Below, piece after piece: positions 11,390-24,010 of a stretch of 64,000 nt of DNA. The position numbers and the translations under genes are program-made. Source of the DNA: Sequoia sempervirens (Eukaryota > Streptophyta > Pinopsida > Cupressales > Cupressaceae). The stretch spans positions 700,596,217-700,660,216 of the forward strand of contig VDFB02270651.1 in NCBI GenBank assembly GCA_007258455.2. Reading direction: 5' to 3'. The notes under the pieces were generated by a model. That model saw nothing but the letters and a program-made list of their open reading frames with translations. It was not told the DNA's origin and made no database searches. Within the stretch, counting starts at the first letter, position 1. Every line of letters starts with the position of its first letter.

Positions 11390-12143
11390 TTTATTATTGC
11401 CTTTTCCTTCAATAACAACAACCCAAACAATGATAATAATAGTATCTTGCATGGAAGGTTTTGTTATGTCTACACCTAATAGCATGATTGTGTCAAAGAA
11501 AGGAAGATGCAAGGATAAAGTGCATGTTGTAAGCATTACCTACTCATTGAGAAATGATGATTTCTTTTGGTTACAAAGATACAATCATAGATTAGTTTGT
11601 TACTTGGAGCCATTGTATTCATTATCTATCGTTAAGGATGATCAATGCCTAACAACTTACATGCTACCAAAGATTAAGAGGAAGAACCCTTGATATAATA
11701 TATGCACCATAGGAAGGAAGATTGTTGTCGAAAACTGTAGTTGAAAGTGTTATGATAGAAACATATACAAATTATAGAAGAAATAGAATGTGAGTTATCT
11801 AAAAAAATGCCTTATCAAATCTTCACCCATAGGTCCTACATACAAAAAATTTGATAGAATATTTGAAAAATAACTTCACCTACATGTTATAAATATAAAT
11901 CATATTTAATCACACACCAAAATATTTTTCATGGAGAGTCATATATCATGCAAGATACACATCTATGTACATATGTTATCTATTTAAAGATCTTTAAATT
12001 TACAATTTTAAAGACAAAGATAATCTATTCAAACTCTCCAATTTCAACAATTGGTATCAAAGCAAGAAGATCAATAGAGATTTGAAGTTGAAGAAGAGAT
12101 CCAAAAGATATTGTGAGAGATCAAGTGAAGAAAGACATCATCT
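11390..12143 (+). other. Unassigned scrap with a copia LTR end and primer-binding site
   Basis: Mostly unrecognised A/T-rich sequence. At the right, CTCCAATTTCAACA is followed by TTGGTATCAAAGC (12051-12063), an LTR end plus initiator-Met-type primer site of yet another copia element, cut off at 12144 by the insertion of element B. A possible LTR start TGTTGTCGAAAACTG near 11723 follows the purine-rich AGGAAGGAAGAT, but no partner LTR supports it. Confidence 0.4.
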
Positions 12144-14604
12144 TGTAGTGTTGGAAAATGTACTCCTTTACATTTTCACACTATGTTTGGGTCCGTTAAT
12201 AAATTGTACTTAATTAAACCTCTACTTGGCCCAATTTTGCATTTAAAAGCCTAATTAATCATGTTTTTCGAAAGGGAAACTTGTATTAAATGATTGCAAG
12301 AATTAATTAAATTTCCTTGAAATTGGTGTGTCCTAGGTTTGGGGCCTAGGACCCATTCACCCAAGGGTGAACAGGTCCCCCTTAATTTTAGGACCCTAAT
12401 TTTTAATATGTTTTTGGTGGCATTTTTATGATTCAAATTCAATTTGCAATTGTCAGCCTTTAATGTTTAAATTTTAGGAAATTAGAAAATTACCCACAAA
12501 TCCTAAGAAATCTATAGGCAAGAGGGTGTTGAATTGGACAACTGAGAGGGAGGGTGAATCAGTTGTCCCAAATTAACCTTTAAATATTTTTCCAGAAAAA
12601 AATGTTAATACTTCTTAAATGATTAAAATTTAAGTGCAAGAACAGAAACTAAAAACCATCACATGAACACAATAACACCATATTTGCATGGAAAACCCAA
12701 TGAGGGAAAAACCATGGTGAGGATTAACTCACACTATAGAGAATATCAAAACCAATTACAAAAAGGCTCACTGCCTAAGGCTCATTGCTAATAGAAGGAC
12801 TCACTGTCCACAGGGCTACAACCTGGAGATACAAAAAGATGGCCCACTGTCAGAATACAAAAGTTATGGCTTACTGCCAAAAGTATGAACTAAGGGAATA
12901 TGCCTTCCTTGTGCAGAATTTAGTTCCAAAAAAAGATCAAAATATGAATTAGTATTGCTTCTCCCTGTAGTCACTCAATATTTATGTTCTAGTCTTTGGT
13001 TGATAAATCATTTAGGCTCAGATCCTCTTTCACCTTTCTTCCACACTCTCACACCCACTTCTCGCTCGCTTGCTCTCTCTCTCTTGTTCATTTCTCCACT
13101 TCAAAAACATCTTATATATATTTCATATAGCACATCATATTGAGTTGGCTAAGATCTACACCAAATATCCCCACAGTAGATTTAATCTTCTTAATACATG
13201 AGTGTTAGGTCGGCCAAGACTGGGACCCAAACATAAAAGCTTCAAAAGGTCAACTAAGTTTTGAATACGATGTAAAACCATAGAAACCATAGCATCTTAA
13301 TGTTCTTCATAAGAAGGTGAGAAACAATTGTAGTGTACAGAGTAAAACTTTGTCATTGATAACTTACTGCTCCCAATACAAAACTTCTCAAGATCTCGAA
13401 TATAGTTGTTTGAGTGAATCATAATGACATACTTAATGTATCAGAGTCATAGCTTGTATTGTGATATAATCCAGACCCAAAAACCATTGCACTGGCTCAC
13501 TAACAAAGAACATCATAGAGAATAGCTTCTGGTAATCGTCTCATACAATTGTTACTGTGTTGACATCAATGACATCCATTTGATGCAATCCAATTTCCAA
13601 CAGAGGGAAACTTTCATAAGAGCTAAGATTATTATCAAAGGTGTTCACGAGAATATTTATCAGTCATTTGTAGTAGCATTCAAGATCTCAAGCATCATGT
13701 CAAAGTTATTATCACTCATGCATGTTTTTGGAGTTAACATTGTGGTGTATGTTTCAAGCATTCACATCAAGATTCAAGCATCAAGATTAACATCCAATCA
13801 AGACATTTCATGCAAGATCAAGACCTTAGAGAGATGTGTTAGATTCCATTCCTTCAAGGATTTCATTCAAGGGTTTGGTGAGCTACAACATAGCATTGTT
13901 CATTCATCATTCCTTCCATTCATATTTCATTTAATTTCAAGGTTTAATTACCAAAACAGGGTTTGACCAAGGCAAACCCCCATTCACCAAAAAGAAAAAA
14001 AAATCCCTCTTATGTGTGTTGAAAATCTCAAGTTGAAGAGTGATTGAAGATTGATCAAAAGTGCAATTTTTCAAAGTTGTCAAAGTTGTCAACATTTTTG
14101 TCAGGTCGCAGAAACTCACTTATAGAATTTAGTTCTAACTTTCCAACTATGAAATCCAAAGGAATCAAGAGTGCAGACCTAGGATCAGAGGGTTGTGAAA
14201 ACATATTTTGGATCCCTATAGCAAGACCCATTCGCCCTAGGGTGAATATGTCCCAAAAGGACACTCAACAGAGACTTTGGTGACAAGTGCATTAAATCAT
14301 AACTTTCTTAGATCTACTAAACCTTTGTTGATTCTACTAAATAAGTCTTTAAATTGATGTTTCAAGTGTTACATTGCACAATTGGGTTTATTTACTATTT
14401 TTTAGTTTTTCTCCCAAAAGTGGGTTTCAGGTTGATTTACCCCATCCTCAATAATAAGGAAAACAACAAGATTTCTATTAAGGTTGACTCACCTAAGGTT
14501 TGAAAGTCAATCTTTCCCTAGGGAATCTATTTGTCCTAATGAAATAAGGAATATAGGTGCATACCCCCATTCAAAACCTACCTCACCCATTTTTCTATAT
14601 TTCA
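12144..14604 (+). repeat. 5' LTR of element B, split by a solo LTR
   Basis: Runs from TGTAGTGTTGG to ATATTTCA, interrupted by 12527-13602 plus one TSD copy. It aligns with 33193-40858 minus its own insertion, with matching blocks such as CACACTATGTTTGGGTC, AACTTTCATAAGAGC, AGGCAAACCCCCATTCACC and ACATTGCACAATTGGG. It contains two copies of a CCCATTCRCC dyad motif (12349-12378, 14224-14254). Confidence 0.75.
12527..13602 (-). mobile_element. SIRE-like solo LTR, reverse orientation, TSD GAGGG
   Basis: Starts TGTTGAATTGGACAACTGAG and ends TTTCCAACA. Its left end is the reverse complement of the SIRE-like LTR end at 16.62-16.65 kb (CTCAGTTGTCTTGTTC), and its CACTGTCCACAGGGCTACAACC region is the reverse of the GTGAGCC...GGACAGTGTG stretch there. 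GAGGG flanks it at 12522-12526 and 13603-13607. No internal region is present, so it is a solo LTR left by recombination. The element B LTR reads across it when it is removed. Confidence 0.85.
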
Positions 14605-14607
14605 TTT

Positions 14608-14625
14608 TGGTGAACTCGACATTGT
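14608..14625 (+). promoter_or_regulatory. Probable primer-binding site of element B
   Basis: TGGTGAACTCGACATTGT starts three bases after the 5' LTR end. Position and the leading TGG fit a tRNA complement; I cannot name the tRNA. Sequence from here to 15052 is element B leader, without coding features. Confidence 0.5.
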
Positions 14626-15052
14626 ACATCAAAAATTCTAACATTAGAGTCCATTCAAACCCTAGATCTAGGATTTGTAATAGTTTGCATTTCATTGCAT
14701 TAGTTTGCATCACATTTAGGGTTGATAAAATTTCATTAGTTTTCATCTCATTTAGGGTTTTAGATTTGCATTTTGTATCCTTTAAAATCTAAAAAACTCA
14801 AAAAAATTGCATGCATATTACATTGATTTTGCATAGTACTTGCATATTAGCATATTTTCAATCATTTACATGCATAAATTGAGTCAAAATTGCATTTAAA
14901 AAATTTTCACATTGTTCATCATTTGACATTGATTTCACTTGCAGTTAGACACCAAAATCTAAAAAATTCAGTCACTGAAACCATAGTTTGTAATATGAAA
15001 CAAGAACCCTAGCATTGAACATTACACTCAGATTTAAATTTTTGCAACCCCT

Positions 15053-16652
15053 TGTTGCAAGTATGAGCATATTAGTGTTCTCATTGGTGTCAATTGTATG
15101 TGTTGAAGGAGATTGGTGTTGAAGATGAACAGTTGGTGGTGTCTATGCTTTGATTTGTTACATTATGTTGTCATCAGTTAAGATACTAGTGTTAACCTTT
15201 GTTGTTGCTTTGATAAACTTTTATCTATGGTTGTGGTAGTGTCGAAGATGTTTTTGATATGTTTTTGGTACTTGGTTTCCAAGTTCTTTAGAGAAAATTT
15301 GATAAAAAAAGAGGAAACAATGTGTTGTAGTGTTGTTCTAGGTTATAGAGAGATGTTCTGGTTTTTCTCCACATTTATTCTAAATTGAAGATCCGCCTAT
15401 ATGATTCGGATATGTTGGTGGGAGGTGTTCAAATATTTTATATTCAAGAGATGGTGTATTGGATTGTTGTATAGTAGAAGTTGTGTTCACCAGTAGGTGA
15501 CTGTGCATTGCAGAGGTGTCTGGGAGAAATTTTTTGGCTCTGTGTTTCTCCACAATTATGCTTCAGGCCTTGCGAATCTAAAGGTGTGTTGATGGTGTTG
15601 GTATTTTACCTTAATCAAGAGGATTTGAGATTTGATGTTTAAGAAGATAAGTTTTCAAGTAGCAATGTTTGGCAGAGTTATTTGAGTGTACTGGGTTTGT
15701 ACATTCTTCAGGTGGAAGTTGTTGCGAAGGAGTTTGATGGATTTAAGGGTGTTTGAGGAATATTCTAGATTGTGTTCAAGAATGGTGTGTTGTTCACAAG
15801 TATTCTTTGGGTTTTATGAAGTGTGTACTTAATTGATTAACAGTGTTTGCACAGGTAACGGTTGATCTTGTGTTTACACTACATGCGAAAGATAAATATT
15901 GTTTGTGGTAGCGTTTGATTAAGTGGTGTTGTTGGTTTGGGTCCCAATTAAGTATTGATGTGGTCCACATTCACTTCTACCCACCATGAAAGTGTTTTAG
16001 CGGGGACGTAATTTGAATTTGCACGTTTGAGGTGCATTTCCATCCTTGGAGAGGGTTTCAAGGTTGAGAGCGGTATAAGTATGAGTTGAATTGCTAAAGG
16101 AGGATAAGATAGATGAGAGTACAAAGTGTGTGATGTGAGTGATACAAAATTAAGTAGACATGTGTGAGCTTTCAAGTGTTGGATTACCAAATGCAGTGAG
16201 AAAAAGGTGTCTACAATCATTCAAATAGACTACGAAGGTGTTGGAGCTATTGTGGTGGGTTTTCTATTGCATTGAGATTGTGTTATTTTTATAACATTTC
16301 TTCTATATCTTATTTTTTATTCCGGTAGTGAGCCTTGGTTGTGAGCCTTTTTGGACAGTGTGTCCTATTCTGACAATGATCCTTTGTAACCAATTTTGGA
16401 ATTACTTATATTGTGAGTTAATCCTCACCATGATTTTTCTCTTCTTGGGTTTTCCACATAAATCTGTTGTTCTCTTGTGCATGGTGTTTAAGTTGTTTTA
16501 GTTTTTCTTATTTTCTTTTCATGCTAATTCATCATAACAAATTAAAGTTTTAATGAATACATGTGGATCTGAATGTTAATGAGGGTTTTGATTTTTTGAT
16601 AAGATACAATTGATTCACCCTACCCCCTCTCAGTTGTCTTGTTCATTCAACA
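15053..16652 (+). repeat. 5' LTR of the SIRE-like element
   Basis: 1600 bases, TG...CA ends, aligning along its length with 21190-22800 with scattered substitutions and small gaps. The right part carries the GTGAGCC...GGACAGTGTGTCC stretch shared with the solo LTR at 12.5-13.6 kb. Confidence 0.9.
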
Positions 16653-16654
16653 AT

Positions 16655-16672
16655 TGGTATCTTGAATCAAGG
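16655..16672 (+). promoter_or_regulatory. Primer-binding site of the SIRE-like element
   Basis: TGGTATCTTGAATCAAGG begins two bases after the LTR end. The first seven bases fit the initiator-Met type site; the rest deviates. Confidence 0.6.
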
Positions 16673-16736
16673 TTCCTTAGAGAAAAGCTTAACAGCTTGA
16701 GGTAGATTTGGGATAGCGAACAAGAAGGAGATCCCT

Positions 16737-17684
16737 ATGTTTGATGGCACTGACTATGCAATTTGGAAAGTGAAGATGGAATTATATCTAGTTTACCTTG
16801 GATATGATTTCTAGTAGTCAATGAAGACTCAATATACTATACCTATAAATGGACTGAGTACAAGTGATGAGATCAAGGCCTATGAAACAAATGGTAAAGA
16901 AAGGTTTTTTATTTTGAGTAGTCTTGCAAATTCTAAATTAGTGAAAGTAATGGATTTGAAGACTGCTAAAGAAATTTGGGATAAGCTAGAAATTATTTAT
17001 GAAGGAGATGCTAAGGTTAAACAAGCTAAGATGTAGAATCTGAAGACACAATTTGAGAATCTGTGAATGTTTGAAGAAGAAAATATCACAAGCTACATGT
17101 AGAGAGTTGATGAAATTGACAGTGCAATCAAAAGTCTTCGAGGAAAGGTCAAAGAACCTAAAGTGGTAAAGAAAATTCTCAAAACTCTTCCTAAATCTTA
17201 CAATCATAAAAAAATTTCTATTAAGGAAATTGCAGATTTTAATACTTACACTAGAGATCAGTTGTATGGTACACTAACTGCATTTGGCATGAGAAAGTTT
17301 GGTCTGAATATTGGTGTGAAAGTGGAGACCTTTTTTATGGCTAGAAAAATAGAGAAGACTGAAGATTTAAATCACAATGATCTTGATGATGTAGAAGCTA
17401 ACTTTGTGAGGATGAAACAGGGCGCCAGTAAGTACAAAGGTAAATTTCCCTTCAAATGTTTCAGTTGTGGACAAATAGGTCACTATGCTTCAAGATGTCC
17501 AAACAAAAGAATAAACAATAAGAATAAGGAAAACAAAGGTAAGATGATTAAGACAATCTATTATGTTAGAGAAGATGCAAGTATTTCTGATGATGAATCC
17601 GATTATGGAGACTATGATGATAATGAATGCTTGTTCTTTTCTTTAAAAGATGAATCTATTTTTGCTACTCTGAAATATGTGTGA
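16737..17684 (+). pseudogene. SIRE-like gag relic with zinc knuckle
   Basis: One frame runs from an ATG at 16737 to a TGA at 17684 with internal stops (for example after YLGYDF near 16813 and after VKQAKM at 17034). Recognisable parts: MFDGTDYAIWKVKMELYL (copia Gag start), LKTAKEIWDKLEIIYEGD, a basic region, and the knuckle CFSCGQIGHYASRC (17457-17498, C-x2-C-x4-H-x4-C), then an acidic Asp/Glu tail. In the family Gag builds the particle and binds RNA. The later part from 17163 is open for 173 codons. Confidence 0.85.
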
Positions 17685-18960
17685 CAGAAAGTACTCTAGA
17701 GAAAAAGGTTAAGACTGAAGGTACTTTAGTATCTGCTTTTCATGTTAGACAAGATAAGAACTATTGGATCATTGACAGTGGTTGCTCAAATCATATGACT
17801 AGAGACAAGAGTAATTTTGTTAAAATTGAAAAATATAATGGAGGACTTGTTAAATTTGGAGATGATTCGGGTGATAAGATTATAGAATAGGTTCAATTAG
17901 TTTTGATGGCAAGCATAATACTAATAATTTTTATTATTTCAAGGGTTTAAGGCACAATATTTTGAGTGTTGAACAAGTGTGTATCAAAGGATATAATCTT
18001 ATGTTTTAGGATGATGGATGTGAGATTAGAATTGGGTCTAGAACTATGATTGTTGTTGGAAAGAGGATAGATGGAAATGTTTATCAACTCAAGGGTGTTG
18101 GTAGTCATTTCTTTATGACTCAAATTGATGAAAGTTGGTTATGGCACAAGATGATGTGTCATATCAATTTTGATAACTTTTTTAGAATTAGTTTAGTTCA
18201 AGAAATAAGAGATTTTCCAAGGATTACAAAGCCTATCAATATTGTCTACAAGGAGTGTCAAATTGGACAGGAAACAAGAAGTTTCAAGGGTAAAGAACAA
18301 TCTTCTATCGGATTGTTGGAATTGGTGCATACAGACCTTTGTGGTCCTACAAGAGTGAGAAGTCTTAAGGTGATAGGTATTTCATGCTTTTGATTGATGA
18401 TTATTCTTGAATAACATGGGTTACTTTTCTCAGAGAAAAATCTAAAGCCCTAGATAGATTCAAAGCATTTAAAGTTATGGTTGAGAATAAAATGGATTTG
18501 AAGATCAAATGTTTGAGATCTGACAAAGGTGGAGAATTCACCTCCAATGAATTTAGCATGTTTTGTGAGAATCATGGCATAAAGAGGCACTTGTCTTCCC
18601 CTAGGAATCCTTAGCAAAATGGAGTGGTTGAAAGGAAAAGCAAGACTATTCAAGAAGTTGCAAGGACTATGATGAAAATATCTAACCTACCAGAATTCTA
18701 TTAGAGAAAATCAATTCATACTATTGTTTACATACTTAACAGAGTTCAAGCAAAATAAAATATCACAAATACTCCTAATGAGTTGTGGTATGGAAGGATC
18801 CCTACTTTCAAGTACTTTAGAGTGTATGGAAGCAAATGTTATATTAGGAGATATGATGAAAACTTAGGAAAGTTTGATGCAAAGTCTAATGAAGGTATCT
18901 TCCTTGGATATTCTACTAAAATCAAATCTTACAAATGCTAAAACAAAAGATTGAGAAATA
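17681..18960 (+). pseudogene. SIRE-like protease-integrase relic
   Basis: Shifted relative to gag. The protease box is YWIIDSGCSNHMTRDKSNF near 17760-17820, with the catalytic D-S-G intact. A stop follows at 17888; the frame resumes with an HNILSVEQVC stretch (pre-integrase). From 18046 a 115-codon frame carries WLWHKMMCHINFDNF (zinc-binding His/Cys region) and LELVHTDLCGPTRV with the first integrase Asp. Later pieces SDKGGEF near 18520 and NPxQNGVVER near 18605-18635 show the second Asp and the Glu; the Gln before NG reads as a stop (TAG). Inactive. Confidence 0.8.
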
Positions 18961-19254
18961 TTGTTGAGAGCACAAATGTCAGAGTTGATGAAGATCTACA
19001 TAATTCAATGGTGATAGATGGATATGAATCAAATGAACCTTCTTGCGGAGAAAAAGAAGAAAAATTGAAGGAACAAGAAGTACAAGATGAATAAGAGGAA
19101 GCTCTAAAAAAGACCCCTAAAACCCATAAGTATGTGAAGAGAAATCATTCTGAAGAATAGATCATTGAAGACAAAACCAAAGGAGTGTTGAAAAGAAGGA
19201 AAGTTGTTGAAGAAGAGGTAAATTTATGTCTACTTTCTAAAGTTGAACCTAAAC

Positions 19255-20772
19255 AGTGATTGAGGCATGCAAGGATGACTATTGGTTGAAAGCTATGGAA
19301 GAAGAACTTATGCATATTGAGAAGAATCGGACTTGGGAACTTGTCCCGAGACCTAAAAAAAGAACATCATTGGTACCAAGTGGGTTTTTAGAAACAAACT
19401 GAATGAGAATGGAGAAGTGGTAAGAAACAAGGCAAGGCTTGTGTGTAAAGGCTATGCACAAGTTGAAGGAATAGAATTTGAGGAGACATTTGCTCTGGTG
19501 GCTAGAATGAAAGAAATCAGGATGTTTGTGACATTTATAGCACATAAAGATTTCAAATTTTATTAGATGGATGTGAAGTCTACTTTCTTAAATGGAGATT
19601 TAGAAGAAGTATACATGGAACAACCAGAAGGATTTCAGTTATCAGATAAACCTAATATGGTATGTATATTGAAGAAGGCATTGTATGGGTTGAAGCAATC
19701 TCCTAGAGCTTGGTATGCAAAAGGTTGGATAGGTATTTGTTATAGCAAGGATTCAACAAAGGCACTGCAAATAGTAACCTTTACTTTAAATTTGAAAAAG
19801 ATAATCTTGATCATAGTTGTGTATGTTGATGACATAATTTTTGGAGGAAATGAAGCTATGTGTAAGAAATTTTCAGAAGAGATGTAGAAAGAGTTTGAGA
19901 TGTCTATGATTGGGGAGATGAATTTCTTCCTTGGGCTACAAATGAATCAAACAGGTAAAGGCATATTGATTTCACAGTCAAAGTATGTCAACGAGATGTT
20001 GAAGAAGTTTGGAATGGAAGACTCCAAATCGATATGTACTCATATGGTTGCTAGTTGTAAATTGAGTAAGAATGATGAATCCATTAAGACTAATCAAAAT
20101 AAGTACAGATCTATGATTGGTGTACTATTGTATCTTACTGCTACTAGACCGGATATCATGCATGCAATTTGTCTTATGGCTAAATTTCAAGAAGATCCTA
20201 GAGAATCACATATTGTAGCAGTGAAGAGGATCTTAAGATATCTAAAAGGTATTGTGGATCATTGCTTGTGGTATCCAAAGGATACTAATTTCACATTGAG
20301 TGCTTCCACATATGCAAATTTGGTAGATTGTGTGGATGACAGAAAAAGTACAAGTGGTGGTGCATTATTTCTTGGATGTAGATTGGTGTCATGGCCAAGT
20401 AAAAAAAAAGATTCAGTTTCTTTGTCTACTGTAGAGGCCAACTATATTGCAGCAACATCTTTTTGCACACAAGTGTTATGGATGAAGCAAACATTGAAGG
20501 ATATCAAAGTGGTGTATGATGAGCCTATTTCTATCTTTTACGACAATACAAGTGCAATAAATATTTCAAAGAATTTAGTGATGCATTCAAGGAAAAAACA
20601 TATTTCAATCAGATATCACTTTCTAAGAGAGAAGGTTGTGGAGAATAAAGTGAATCTTGAATATATTCCTACAAAGGATCATATTGTTGACATATTCACT
20701 AAGGCTCTTCTAAAGGATACTTTTGAGTATCTCCGAGAGAATTTGGGGGTGATTGCCTCTCCTTTGAACTAG
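19255..20772 (+). pseudogene. SIRE-like reverse transcriptase-RNase H
   Basis: RT starts near DYWLKAMEEELMHIEKNRTW (about 19275) with a frameshift near 19365. Then comes 19567-19887, with [33 protein letters not shown] and the catalytic box VYVDD (Y-V-D-D at 19822-19833). A TAG at 19885-19887 replaces an expected sense codon, and the next frame (19900-20772, 290 codons) covers the end of RT and all of RNase H: GRPDI-like TRPDIMHAICLMAKF, KRILRYLKGIVDH, DRKSTSGGALFLG, SLSTVEANYIAA, FYDNTSAINISKN, HISIRYHFLREKV and a DIFTKAL tail. RT/RNase H copies the RNA into DNA. This is the longest uninterrupted coding stretch of the element. Confidence 0.9.
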
Positions 20773-20957
20773 ATGCATAAGGAGATGCATTAGTCGAGTG
20801 AATCTCATGATCTATCCTTTATTCTATACTGATGTTGGTAGCTACCTCTTAGGCAGAGTAGGTAGTGGTATTGCAAATTGTTGCAGATTGGTGTATGCTT
20901 CTAAGGGGGGTATTCTGAGTAGTAATGGAAAAGTGTTGCAAAGAAGTTGTGCAATGT

Positions 20958-21189
20958 CAAAGGGGGAGAATAATGCAAAATAATTTGTCCTTTTCCATTG
21001 ATGTCAAAGGGGGAGAGAGTATCATGTGAAAAAGAGAAATTTATCAAAGGGAGAGAGTATCATGTGAAAAATAATGAGTAATAAGGGGGAGAGATTCAAG
21101 TGAATCATGTAAGGGGGAGAGTGTGTCCAGAGTTGTGTTTTTAATAGTTTTTTACATCATGTGTTTCCATCAATGACAAAGGGGGAGAT
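20958..21189 (+). promoter_or_regulatory. Polypurine tract plus five upstream PPT-like copies
   Basis: The true PPT CAAAGGGGGAGAT (21177-21189) abuts the 3' LTR. Very similar purine runs occur at 20958-20969, 21005-21019, 21045-21057, 21083-21096 and 21111-21122, interleaved with TATCATGTGAAAA repeats. Between 20773 and 20957 no coding signal is seen. Confidence 0.8.
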
Positions 21190-22800
21190 TGTTGCAAGTA
21201 TGAGAAGATTGGTGTTTTCATTGATGTCAACAAGCTTGTGTTGTCGTTGGTGTCAAATGTATGTGTTCAAGGAGATTGGTATTGAAGATGAATAGTTGGT
21301 GTTGTCTATGCTTTGATTTGTTGCATTATGTTGTCATCAGTTAAGCTACTGGTGTTAACCTCTAGTGTTTCTTTTATAAGCTTATGTCTATGGTTGTGTT
21401 ATTTCTAAATATTTTTTTGATATATTTATGGTACTTAGTTTCCAAGTGCTTTTGACAAAATTTGATAAAAAGGAGGAAATAGTGCGTTGCAATGTCGTTC
21501 TAGGTTACAGAGAGATGTTTTAGTTTTTCTCTAGATTTCTTCTAGGTTGAAGATCTTCCTATGTGATTCAAATGTGTTGGTGAGATGTGTTCAAAGATGT
21601 TATATTCAAGAGATGGTGTGTTGGATCGTTGTACAGAAGAAGTTGTGTTTACTAATAGGTGATTGTGCATTGTGCAGGTGTCTAGGAGAAATTTTTGGCT
21701 CTGCATTTCCCTGCAATTATGCTTCAGGTCTTGTGATTCTAAAGGTGTGTTGATGGTGTTGTTAGTTTACCTCAGTCAAGAGGATTTTAGGTTTGGTGCT
21801 CCAGAAGATAAGTTTTCAAATAGCAATATTTGGTAGAGTTGTATGAGTGTACTGGGTTTGTCCATTCTTCAGGTGGAAGTTGTTGCAAAGGATTTTGATG
21901 GATTTCAAGGTGTTTGAGGAATATTCTAGATTATGTTCAAGCATGGTGTGTGGTTAACAAGTCTTATTTTGGTTTGAGGAAGTGTTTACTTAATTGATTA
22001 ATGGTATTTGCAAAGGTAACAACCGACCTAGTGTTAACACTACATGCAAAGGATAATTATTGTTTGTGGTAGCATTTGATTAACTGGTGTTGTTGATTTG
22101 GGTTCCAATTAAGTATTGATGTGGTCTAAATTCACTTCTACCCACCACAAAAGTGTTTTGGCACTGACCTAATTTGAATTTGCACATTTGAGGTGTATTG
22201 TCGACCTTGGAGAGGGTTTCAAGGTTGAGGACGGTATAAGTATGAATTGAATTGGAGGATAAGATAGATAAGAGTGTGAAGTGTGTGATTCCAGTGATGC
22301 AAAATTAAGTAGAGAAGTATGAGCTTTCAAGTGTTGGATTATTGGATGCAATGTGTAGAAGGTTTCTACAATCATTCAAACAAACTGTGGTGTTGGAGCT
22401 ATTGTGGTGGATTTTTTGTTGCATTGAAATTATGTTCTCTTTATAACATTTCTTCTTTATCATTTTTTTCATTCTGATACTGAGCCTTGGCTATGAGACT
22501 TTTTGGATAGTGTGTCATATTCTGGCAGTGAGCCTTTGTAACCAATTTTGCAATTACTTATATTATGAGCTAATCCTCACCATTGTTTTTCCCTTCTTGG
22601 GTTTTCCACATAAATTTGGTGTTCTCTTGTGCATGGTGTTTAAGTTGTTTCAGTTTATGTTATTTTCTTTTCATTCTAATTCATCATAACAGATTAAGGG
22701 TTTAATGAATGCATGTGGATCTGAATGTTAATGAGGGTTTTGATGTTTTGATAAGTTATAACCGATTCACCCCTCCCTCAGTTGTCTTGCTCATTCAACA
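21190..22800 (+). repeat. 3' LTR of the SIRE-like element
   Basis: 1611 bases, starting TGTTGCAAGTATGAG after the PPT and ending CATTCAACA next to the CCCCT duplication. Confidence 0.9.
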
Positions 22801-22805
22801 CCCCT

Positions 22806-24010
22806 AACTTGGGACCCATTCACCTTAGGGTGAATCAGTCCCTATACAAGTGTCGTTACAAATTTATGGGTAGTGATTTGTCTCTATTTACTTCATTATA
22901 ATCTACTATTAAATTTACATTTCATTTTCAAAAATTAGAAAAATATGTTATTGTTTGCATTAAGTTCAATTGGTTAAATTGAGTTCATTGTTTGAAATCA
23001 AAATTGGTATTAAAAATATATCATTTTTAGTATCTTGCATTAAAAAATTAGAAAATCTTCATATATTAGATCTAAAACTTTGCATAAAAATTCATCATGG
23101 GCATGTGTATGGTAATATATGGAGGACCTTAAGATCTTTGGTAGATGTTTCAAGCTGTGTTTAGTGATGACCCTAATTAAATTGAGACTATTAATGAGAT
23201 TTCACCTCCTAATGAATGTCCCCGTGAAGTGGAAATCTTAGGTAAAGAGGAAGATAGCATGCAACAATTCATACAAGAATCCTTAGACAACCTTGAGAAC
23301 AATGCATCCTTTATCCATCCATTAAAACACCACCTATAATCCCATCACTTGATATGTTCAACCTCTTACATCCTAAAATGGAAGCACAAAGAAATCCTCA
23401 ACCATCAATCATTAATGTACTTGTTAACAAGGACAATAATGATACTCTTCTATCTTATGTTCATCGAGTTACTAATACAACCATTAACTTAGAAGAGAAT
23501 TATGGTCAACACTTTAAGATCTTAAGCAAACAAGGATGTGACATAAAAAATGAACATGAAATTCACAAAATCTTGGAGAAACTACCATCTGAGGATGCCA
23601 AGGGGTTAGGATATCAAGATCTTCCACCCCCTTTCACATCTCTTAAGGGAAAAGGTGATCTCTTTCGCAAGATCATTTCAAGAGACCAATTAATACCTCA
23701 CAAGAATGATAGGATCACCATAGATCCTCCTCCCCCACCTCCACTTCACCAAATTTCCAAAACAAGTAAGAAATGTAAGCAATATAAGATCAAGGAATTT
23801 CCATTCTTACACACTATAACAAAAACTTAACGAAAAATGGAACTCCATCTAGGATTGATTTACCCTCCACCTATCAAAGAAAATAAAAAAGGAAAGAGTA
23901 AAAACATGAATTATTGTGTATTTCATAGAACTCTTGGGCATCTTACTGATGAGTGGCATCTTTTACAGTGGTTGATCCGTGAAAATAATGTTATTGATGT
24001 AATTGACTAA
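22806..24010 (+). pseudogene. Element B gag-like relic
   Basis: Element B resumes after the SIRE-like insertion with another copy of its CCCATTCACC dyad (22811-22842). A 158-codon frame (23354-23830) reads LLHPKMEAQRNPQPS, NEHEIHKILEKLPSEDAK and a Pro-rich DPPPPPPLHQ segment. After a stop, CVFHRTLGHLTDEWHLLQWL (about 23910-23975) fits the Tat-gag zinc-binding segment C-x-F-H-x3-G-H-x-T-x-[CW], with Trp in place of the last Cys. No protease or pol follows, so element B looks like a gag-only derivative. Assignment is by this one motif and by LTR structure. Confidence 0.5.

Larger units (their letters stand above)
15053..22800 (+). mobile_element. SIRE/Maximus-like Ty1/copia retrotransposon, full length, TSD CCCCT
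   Basis: LTRs of about 1.6 kb (15053-16652 and 21190-22800) start TGTTGCAAGTATGAG and end CATTCAACA. CCCCT flanks the element on both sides (15048-15052, 22801-22805). Inside: primer site, gag with zinc knuckle, protease, integrase, RT, RNase H and a PPT in order. RNase H features such as SKKKDSVSLSTVEANYIAA and TQVLWMKQTLKDI, and the GGGGGAGA polypurine tract, point to the SIRE/Maximus lineage. Coding frames contain several stops and shifts, so this copy is inactive. It sits in the leader of element B. Confidence 0.92.

Noticed and set aside
11244..11693. 149-codon + strand frame
   Set aside because: Its first third is inside the copia 3' LTR and the rest matches no known family; most likely a chance frame.
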